Assembly: GCA_015039465.1 (NCBI GenBank)
Contig: MU130540.1
Span: forward strand, 1-64,000
From: Phlegmacium glaucopus
Lineage: Eukaryota > Basidiomycota > Agaricomycetes > Agaricales > Cortinariaceae
DNA: 64,000 nt
Direction: 5' to 3'
Below are positions 57,421 through 64,000 of this stretch, one piece after another. The translations under genes were made by a program, and so were the position numbers. Each line of letters starts with the position of its first letter. Position 1 is the first letter of the stretch. Under the pieces are notes generated by a model that saw nothing but the letters and a program-made list of their open reading frames with translations, was not told the DNA's origin and made no database searches.

Positions 57421-59032
57421 AGATTATTGTTGGACTTCAGCCCAACCAGGCCCAACCCTTCTTCGTAGCTATTACACCCCCTACCCTATGGAGCGCTAGG
57501 GGATTCTAGCACTCATGAAACACCCTTATTTTAAGGACAATGGGTAGATCCTTCCATTTGCAGTTATAATCGTTCTGACTCTTAACCCTATCATAGGCAG
57601 CGTTCATTGTCCTTTGGGAACGAGGTTTGTTTTGGTTCCCTTTCTCAACGGTTGCAGTTCCTGAATTTCTCTCCCACTTACTGCTGCTACTCGTCGTCAA
57701 CGTGAACCATTCATACTCTTCAGTTGCTCCTCATCCACCAGTTAAATACGCTCCCAGGGCTCTTGATAACATGGATGGATCAACCCTCTTGGGGCGTTTT
57801 ATCCCTAAATCTCCCAATCACTTCTTTTATGTAACTAATCTGCTCTGATGGGACCCCGCACCCCCCCGCACCTACCAAAAAAAAGGCCGGCAATCCGAAC
57901 AAAATCGACCAAAGGCCGAGAGCCCCTGAAGACATAAGTCAGCCATGGTGCACCGGTTTTGTCCCGGATATGGCCTGCGACATTGACTCACGATAGGATA
58001 GACATGTTATCTTATCATATCACTCGGATTCGGTGATCTCGGCCGTTCCCTCAAATGATAATTGATATCACATTTATGTGCTTTCTCCCAGGAATGTTCC
58101 GTTTGTATTTGTATGTTATTTTATTTTATGATTGACCTTTTGGGTGAGTGAAAAATCAACGCCAACAATCACCGACACCACCCTCGTTGTTGGTGTAACC
58201 TGTCCCACAAAATGGAATACAAATAACCTATCCATTGTAGCTAGTGCTTGTGTTATTTAGATGCCTAATCTCTCGTCTCCTGCATCAGCAAACATGCATT
58301 TTAGTTCCTAAGTTTTTTCATGTTTCACAGCCACATGGAAACTACTACAATTACATTGAAACTCATATTGTAATTTCTCTGCTAATTCCGCGTGTTTCCT
58401 GTGTTTCCTTGTGTTCCTGCTACTTTGGACACCCATGTTTCCTGAAAAAAAGGCCACAGTTGCCGTGTTTCCCAGTTTATTGTGTTTTGGCATGTTTTTT
58501 CATGTTTTTCATGTTGTGCAACACGTGGAAACTAAGTTGCAAGATGCTGATGCTGCATTTTTGGATCCCCTGAGCTATTTTTAGGCCATAGCAAGGCTCC
58601 CACCGATCTGAAATTTGGCAGGACAAAAAAAAAAAAGGGTTGGATGAGGATCGGACAAATGGAAGGCCAGGCGAAATCCAGAAAAGTGCCTTTCTAGGAT
58701 CAGGCCTCGCCTGCCATTAGTAGCGGTCAAAAATTGCACAATTAAGTTGCTGATTATTGAGCGCTTGAGCACTTAATCGCCTCAAAAATCGTGCTCAAGA
58801 ATCACTGCAAGGACCGACGATTATTGCAGAAATATGAGCTCAATAACCACAAAATAATCGTGTAAAAGTCGCTTACTTCTGTCCGGGGTCCTAAGGGCTC
58901 TCTGACAACAAGCTTGGGATATCAGCGACGACCTGAAACCCCCGTGGATGGCCTAGCGAAATTGATGCTCATTAGATCAGTCCATCTGACCCCGAAATGA
59001 TACATACCAGGTCATATGATTCTAAATTTCCA
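57421..59032. other. Gene-free, low-complexity and probably repeat-derived
   Basis: Includes GTGTTTCC-rich sequence (58390-58520), poly-A runs and a segment around 58570-58870 with the look of dispersed transposon-derived DNA, though no termini could be defined. Confidence 0.4.
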
Positions 59033-59040
59033 TATATAAG
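59033..59040 (+). promoter_or_regulatory. TATA box of the secreted repeat-protein gene
   Basis: TATATAAG lies 102-109 bp upstream of the start codon at 59142, a plausible distance for a fungal core promoter; often seen in strongly regulated genes. Confidence 0.45.
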
Positions 59041-59141
59041 AGATGTGGGTGTAGAATTTTTTTCCTCCAGAGCTGGTCTCCCCTTTTGCATTATACATCA
59101 ACTGCAAATTTTTCACTTCAACTTCAAACATTCCTTTCAAA

Positions 59142-60868
59142 ATGGTTCAATTGACACTTTCCATGTTTATCGCTGCTCTTGTTGCTGCTCCAGCCCTCGC
59201 CCGCTATGATAGTGACATCGAATCGTTTGTCTACGCTCTCTTTCTTTTGCGCATGAGCAGGCGTTGATGTGCTTTCTCTAGACGAGGCCTTTCCGAAGAG
59301 GATGTCTTTGGCCGCGAGCTCAGCGACGATGAAATGCTCATGTTTGCACGTGAAGTTAACGAACTGTTCTCAAGGGTGCCTGAAGGTTATTACCAGGATG
59401 AAAGCCTTGTCGGGCGTGGAACCAAGCTGAACATTGCCAAGTGAGTCGATTAACAAATATGCCATGGAATAAGCACTAATCGCTGACTTTAAATCAGGAA
59501 AGCAGGCAAGTAAGTACTAATCACCTTGATGGGCTAACAGCTAGGCTCACTTCTGACTTGTAACTAGATTTGCTTTGGGGTAAATCCATTCATGTCGGTG
59601 TCAAGTAGATACTGATTGCCTTTTTGTTCGATCAGACTATTTTTCCGTCGCGCAGAGCTTGAGTTAGACGCTCGCGCTACAGGTGACGCAACAACGACAC
59701 CCTTGTCTGCTCAGCCCGTTTCTGCCCAACCCGCTTCCGCCCCGCCCGTTTCCGCCCAGCCCGATTCTGCACCGCCCACGCCCGCCTCTGCTCTGCCTCC
59801 GCGTGTGCACCGTTCTCATCCTAAGAGAATGGGTCGTGGTCAAGGAGGGTAAGAATCTCATCTCATGTACCTAGACTATTTGTAACATTTTGTTAGGCAC
59901 CACGGTGTTCAGAAACGAGATTTGACGGCAGCCTCTGCTTTTGAAGGTCTTGCGAGACGTGATCCAACGACGGCCGATGCTGCCCAGGCCGATTCTGTCC
60001 CATCCGCTCCTGCCCCACCTCCGCGTGCGCACCATCCTCATCCTAAGGGACACGGTCATGGTCAAATGTAAGAATCGCAACTCATGTGAATAGACTATTT
60101 GTAACATTTTGTTAGGCATCACCACGGTGTTCAGAAACGAGAATTGGAGGCAGCCTCTGCTTTTGAAGAGCTTGCGAGCCGTGATCCAACGACGGCCGAT
60201 GCTGCCCAGGATGATTCTGCCCCACCCGCCCCTGCCCCACCTCCGCGTGCGCACCATCCTCATCCTAAGGGACACGGTCATGGTCAAATGTAAGAATCGC
60301 AACTCATGTGAATAGACTATTTGTAACATTTTGTTAGGCATCACCACGGTGTTCAGAAACGAGAATTGGAGGCAGCCTCTGCTTTTGAAGAGCTTGCGAG
60401 CCGTGATCCAACGACGGCCGATGCTGCCCAGGATGATTCTGCCCCACCCGCCCCTGCCCCACCTCCGCGTGCGCACCATCCTCATCCTAAGGGACACGGT
60501 CATGGTCAAATGTAAGAATCTCAACTCATGTGAATAGACTATTTGTAACATTTTGTTAGGCATCACCACGGTGTTCAGAAACGAGAATTGAACGCCGGCT
60601 CTGCTTTTGAAGAGCTTGCGCGACGTGGTCCTAAAGGACAAGGAAAAAAGCATCAAAAGCATAAGAAGCATCAAAAGCATAAAAAGCACTCAAAGCACCC
60701 AAAGCATGGACACCACGGTGGAAAGAAAGGCGGGCATACGTAAGACTCCCTAATAATTAGATTGATCGTGGCCTTTGTAACACCTTCCCTAGGCATGCGA
60801 AGCGAGACTTGGACGCCGAGCTCTTCGAGCGTGATTTTTCGGGATTGGACATTGACGAGCTTGATTGA
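59142..60868 (+). CDS. Secreted His/Pro/Lys-rich repeat protein with Lys-Arg processing sites
   Basis: A signal peptide (MVQLTLSMFIAALVAAPALA) directs secretion. An acidic region rich in Arg-ended segments follows ('GLSEEDVFGRELSDDEMLMF'), then a short helix (AKKAGKFALGLFFRR) made partly by two 12-bp micro-exons, and a Pro/Ala/Ser stretch. Next come three near-identical 58-residue repeats, each encoded by one exon, beginning 'HHGVQKR' and containing 'AASAFEELASRDPTTADAA' and 'HHPHPKGHGHGQ'. A fourth partial repeat continues as a Lys/His-rich tail (KKHQKHKKHQKHKKHSK) and ends 'HAKRDLDAELFERDFSGLDI' with IDELD, TGA at 60866-60868. The dibasic KR sites in each repeat fit Kex2 cleavage in the Golgi. 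Function unknown; His-rich segments could bind metal. All introns are phase-consistent. Confidence 0.78.
59849..60560 (+). repeat. Tandem intron+exon units of 219-222 bp
   Basis: Donor sites GTAAGAATC lie at 59849, 60068, 60290 and 60512 (spacing 219, 222 and 222). Each unit has a 48-bp-class intron and a 174-bp exon, all in phase 2. The second and third units are almost identical, including the intron. Confidence 0.93.
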
Positions 60869-61252
60869 TCTGTAGAGCATCGAGGCAGTTTATCCACACG
60901 CCTTCTACTTGTTATCTCTTGCTTCTTGTAGGTAGCTCTTCTTGATGTAAAAAGTACAGTGGCAAAGTCCATCAGACCTTGAGCATCCAGGTTGAATGTC
61001 TCATTCCAGGGTTGCGATATTTAGTCCACTTGCCACACCGCTCGGCGAACTACCTTTCTCCTCCACGGTTTTGTTGACGCTTAATGCGTGGGCTGTCTAC
61101 TTTGAGTGATACCGGCGCGATCAGCTGTCAACGTTTCGACTTTCAACATCGACCCATTCATACTCGTCCTGCGTCTCCAACCTTATCTCCCTTCATACGT
61201 AAATAAGTAAACTGTTTTCTCGGTTCCTCTGGTGAACACGAATATAAGTTCA
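60869..61252. other. Intergenic
   Basis: 3' flank of the repeat-protein gene and the former promoter of the broken kelch gene. Nothing else seen. Confidence 0.4.
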
Positions 61253-61970
61253 ATGGGCAAGAAACGGCCAAACTGATCAGCTGCTGCGAAAGGAGTAGAA
61301 AAAACTTAACGGGACAGTCAAACCACCCTCAAATCCAAATAAACTCCATTGAAAAAATTCTCTAGTGGAAAGTCTGGGGAATGATTCGGACACAGATGAC
61401 GACGATCTTGCCGGTATCTTGGAAAAGGTAGGACGTATCACGCACGTATCTTTTAATGAACTTTTAATGACCTGATTCCAGAGATAATAATGTGATGGCG
61501 GTCAGTAGATGCAGGAAAGGAAAGAGGCTCATCCTGAGGAGCTCGTGGAAGGACCTCCGAGTCGACGAGCGAACGCTACTTTGACGGCTTTTCCAAGCGG
61601 AAAGTCACCTATGGTGCATTGGGGGAGAATTCTTTAGTGAGGATGGGCGAGCGATACAAGTTCCAGTTCTGAGCATTTGATCCTACACCGCCGACATAGT
61701 ATTTTTGCCACGATGTATTTAGATATGCCCCAGAGAAGGACTGGCGTGAATTCGTTTCTCCAATTTATCCAGGCCCTATTCCCATGCTGTAGCTATTTCG
61801 CCAGCTGGAGGTGTGTAGTATTTTTGACATAATCGGCTGGGTGGTTCCAAACATAGTTGGAGAATTCCCGTCTTTGCATCAGAATACTATCATGATTTCC
61901 GGTGCTTCGATATCACCACTCGCTCTTGGGAACCAAGATAAGACCTAGCACACGATCTGGACATCGGTTA
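61253..61970 (+). pseudogene. Truncated, frameshifted kelch-repeat protein gene (KEL3/KLHDC4 type)
   Basis: Begins MGKKRPN (61253), continues after an intron as 'ESLGNDSDTDDDDLAGILEK' and 'PEELVEGPPSRRANATLTAF' (to about 61600). Frames then alternate: 'LWCIGGEFFSEDGRAI'-like sequence in a shifted frame (about 61608-61655), 'EKDWREFVSPIYPGPIP' (61735-61785), 'VGEFPSLHQNT' (61858-61890), 'RCFDITTRSWEP' (61900-61935) and 'IRPSTRSGHR' (61938-61968). The order matches the N-terminal kelch repeats of KLHDC4-type proteins, but stops and shifts occur in each part and the later repeats are absent. The family is assigned from recognised motif order; no search was run. Confidence 0.65.
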
Positions 61971-62077
61971 GTGCATTAAATCACGTCGATCATAATTGGT
62001 CCAAGATGGTATGATGATAGGGATCGGATAACAGGGGAACAATGACTAACAAACCTTCGAATTGAACTGCCATATTG

Positions 62078-62515
62078 ATGCCAACACTTTCACTAAAAAT
62101 CGAATTTGGAGGTGGTCTTGAGCTGCTCTTTTCTAACAAACGCTCGCATCGAATCACACTTCCTGCTACCGTTCCTGCAAACAACTCCACCAATACCACG
62201 AGTCCAGTCACCGAAGCCACGAAACCAGTCGATATAACCTATCTGATCTATTATTTGAAAGACCACATGCTGAAGGAGCGAGTTGAGTTGTTCATGGAGA
62301 AAGGGACTGTGTGAGTGAACTGCTTTGATTACTCCAACTCGTTTTTGCTCCCATTGCTGGTTGTACATATAATTGATTGATTGGTCTGATTGTATAGGCG
62401 CCCAGGTATTCTTGTTCTCGTGAATGATACGGATTGGGAGCTGGAAGGTGAGGGTGAATACCAGCTGAAGGACGGAGATGAGGTCGTTTTCATCTCGACG
62501 TTACACGGAGGATAG
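62078..62515 (+). CDS. URM1: Ubiquitin-related modifier 1
   Basis: URM1 is a ubiquitin-fold sulphur carrier for tRNA wobble-uridine thiolation and a protein modifier (urmylation). Two exons (62078-62310, 62398-62515) give 116 residues. Start '[20 protein letters not shown]', end '[20 protein letters not shown]' followed by [12 protein letters not shown], with the diagnostic C-terminal Gly-Gly that is activated by the E1 Uba4. An insert of about 15 residues, rich in Asn, Thr and Ser, lies after the second strand, as in other basidiomycete copies. Stop TAG at 62513-62515. Confidence 0.94.
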
Positions 62516-62999
62516 ATAATACCTGACGGAGACACTCCTTAAGAGAGGGTTCTTACAAAGAAGAAGTAGTTTAACATGTTCAGATATAAGGCTGAAAATG
62601 AGCTATACTGAGGGCAAACGACGAGGATTTCCAAATCTCTTGCCTTATTATTTGTCGTACATATATTCCGAGTCTGTACCCACAGAATCACACTCTTATT
62701 ATCATTGTAACATAGACTTTTGATGTTGCGTGGGCGAATCCTTTCGCCTACAGAAAATTTTGAGTTCACAAAAAAGGCAACTTGGTGTCGGGTGCCCCTG
62801 TTCCGTTTCTTGGCTTCCGACTCCCATCAGCCATTTCTTCTGGGGACCTTGGAACTGGCCGTGCGCGTTCCGAGTCGGATTGGACCTCTCGACCCCCTTA
62901 CATTTAAAATCTCAACCAACGTACTTTGAAGTTAGAGTTCCTTTTCTTTCAAAGCTAGATACCTTATATACCTACAGGTTTACCCCCCTAAAACAAGCG
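62516..62999. other. Intergenic
   Basis: Promoter region of the HIG1/RCF1 gene. No other feature recognised. Confidence 0.4.
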
Positions 63000-63676
63000 A
63001 TGAGCGTAGGCCCAGGACCACACTACCAAGCTTTAGAGACATGGGGAAATAAATTTACTCGTAAATTCAAAGAAAATCCTTGGGTTCCACTTGGTGTGTC
63101 TTCGTCAATTTGCTCCTTGTGATTCAGCAAAAGTTGAATGCATTTATAATCTCTCATATAGGCTGTCTTGCCACATGTGGCGCCCTAATCATGTCCGCAG
63201 CGAAGATGCGGGCTGGTAAATCCACCTCTATGAACCATTGGCTACGAGCTCGAGTCGTTCTCCAAGGAGTCACCCTCGTTGCGCTTCTCGCTGGTTCCAT
63301 GACTCTCCAAAAGAAGAAAGATACTCAAATATCAGACTCGGGTATTGAGGCTGTGGAGGGAGGGCTGTCGAGAAATGAGGCTGCGACAGAGCTAAGTTGG
63401 GAGAAGAAGAAGATTTTGGAGAAGCAGGAGTTCGAGGAGAGGTTGAAGGATGCACAGGCGGCTGCTGATCTAGAACAAGGATTTGGGACGATGACTGTGA
63501 AAGGCCCTTCGGTGAATAAGGAGAGACGAGAAGAGGAGAAGAAGAAAGTGCAGATGCAACAAGCGGACACCTCACAATCACCAGTTTTAAACGAAGCGAA
63601 AAAGAATAACGGCTGGCGGTGGTGGTCGAGCGGCAAGGATTCGGAGCAACAGGTTAAAAGTAATGATTCAGATTGA
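63000..63676 (+). CDS. RCF1: HIG1-domain respiratory supercomplex factor 1
   Basis: RCF1 is an inner mitochondrial membrane protein that helps assemble cytochrome c oxidase and its supercomplexes with complex III. Two exons (63000-63093, 63162-63676) give 202 residues. The HIG1 domain runs 'FKENPWVPLGCLATCGALIM' then 'AKMRAGKSTSMNHWLRARVV' then 'LQGVTLVALLAGSM': two membrane helices with the loop signature. The loop motif usually written Q-x3-R-x-R-x3-Q reads N-HWL-R-A-R-VVL-Q here, i.e. the first Gln is Asn. A coiled, highly charged C-terminal region ('LSWEKKKILEKQEFEERLKD') follows, typical of fungal Rcf1. Stop at 63674-63676. Confidence 0.9.
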
Positions 63677-63754
63677 TATCATAGTAAAGATATAGCCGAT
63701 AACATGCAACTCTATGGTTTCCGTAACCTACAGCTCGCAGAATGTGCGATGCAA

Positions 63755-63928
63755 TCAGGTGTCCCCTCTTGTCTTCACTGCTTCTGGCTGTGTTTCCAGT
63801 ATTTTTGCCTCGACAGCAACTTTCCAACCGCCGTATAGCTGGTTAACAACCGCGCTCCGCGTGAGGACTGTGTTCTCTTTCACGGCATCAGAGTACATGG
63901 AACGTAGTCTCTCTGGATCCGATTCGTT
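63755..63928 (-). CDS. Last exon of an unidentified gene (5' part outside the window)
   Basis: An open minus-strand exon after an acceptor (CATCAAACAG) encodes 'NESDPERLRSMYSDAVKENT', 'VLTRSAVVNQLYGGWKVAVE' and ends 'PEAVKTRGDT' with TGA at 63755-63757. The helical, charged character would suit a small mitochondrial assembly-type protein, but I cannot name the family from this fragment. It is convergent with RCF1. Confidence 0.55.
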   Translation of the reverse strand, partial: NESDPERLRSMYSDAVKENTVLTRSAVVNQLYGGWKVAVEAKILETQPEAVKTRGDT

Positions 63929-64000
63929 CTGTTTGATGAAACGTGTTCAAAGTGAGAGAGGTAGAAAGAAAAAAAAAGTCAACGAAAATGCGATTTGAAA

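Noticed and set aside
59849..60560. Regular repeats considered as a CRISPR-like array
   Set aside because: Units are coding exons with introns in a eukaryotic gene; there are no short repeats with unique spacers.
59871..60689. Long minus-strand frame across the repeat-protein gene
   Set aside because: It is produced by the tandem units; the plus strand has signal peptide, splice sites and a consistent frame.

Overview
The window is nuclear DNA of a filamentous basidiomycete, most likely an Agaricomycete. Genes are split by many short introns (about 48-60 bp, GT..AG, one GC..AG). Gene content is typical of mushrooms: Zn2Cys6 factors with the 'YGRSAGSE' motif, NB-ARC/TPR proteins, a Con-6 protein, and secreted proteins rich in dibasic sites. 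All calls come from reading the translated sequence and hand-joining exons; no database search was run.

Layout. 1-6.6 kb is repeat-rich: one intact gene of unknown function, a TA-flanked transposon remnant (2365-3020) and a long foldback element (4810-5151). 6.6-18.4 kb is gene-dense: a large poly-Q Zn2Cys6 transcription factor (-), a REEP/Yop1-type ER-shaping protein (-), a BAH-PHD-like chromatin protein (+) and a Con-6 protein (+). 18.7-24.1 kb holds a poorly resolved gene, an NB-ARC/TPR protein with a 384-base assembly gap and an in-frame stop, and a hAT-type MITE with perfect 8-bp target duplications. 24.8-39.1 kb is mostly housekeeping: a Ser/Thr kinase (+), an alternative NADH dehydrogenase (+), a WH1-CRIB protein (-), a beta-lactamase-like serine hydrolase (-), SYF2 (-) divergent from ETF-alpha (+), and UPF3 (+).

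39.5-50.1 kb is the most unusual part: a tandem array of six isoprenylcysteine carboxyl-methyltransferase (ICMT/Ste14-like) genes, all on the minus strand. Five are intact and one is a pseudogene; a seventh, older relic lies between the first two. After ORC3 (-), the shared alpha subunit of protein farnesyltransferase/geranylgeranyltransferase I (+) lies 3.7 kb beyond the array. Two steps of the CAAX-processing pathway (prenylation, then carboxyl methylation), which matures fungal lipopeptide pheromones and Ras/Rho GTPases, are therefore within 16 kb of each other.

55-64 kb contains a second copy of a ~0.4-kb mobile element also found in the ICMT array (both copies have exact 10-bp target duplications), a decayed kinase fragment, a secreted His/Pro/Lys-rich repeat protein with regularly spaced Lys-Arg sites (a candidate Kex2-processed repeat precursor), a broken kelch-protein gene, URM1, an RCF1/HIG1 protein and the last exon of an unidentified minus-strand gene.

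Candidate systems most worth following: (1) the ICMT array linked to the prenyltransferase alpha subunit; (2) the repeat precursor, built from exactly duplicated exon+intron units; (3) the unnamed 10-bp-TSD element, whose insertion can be proved from an empty paralogous site inside the window.
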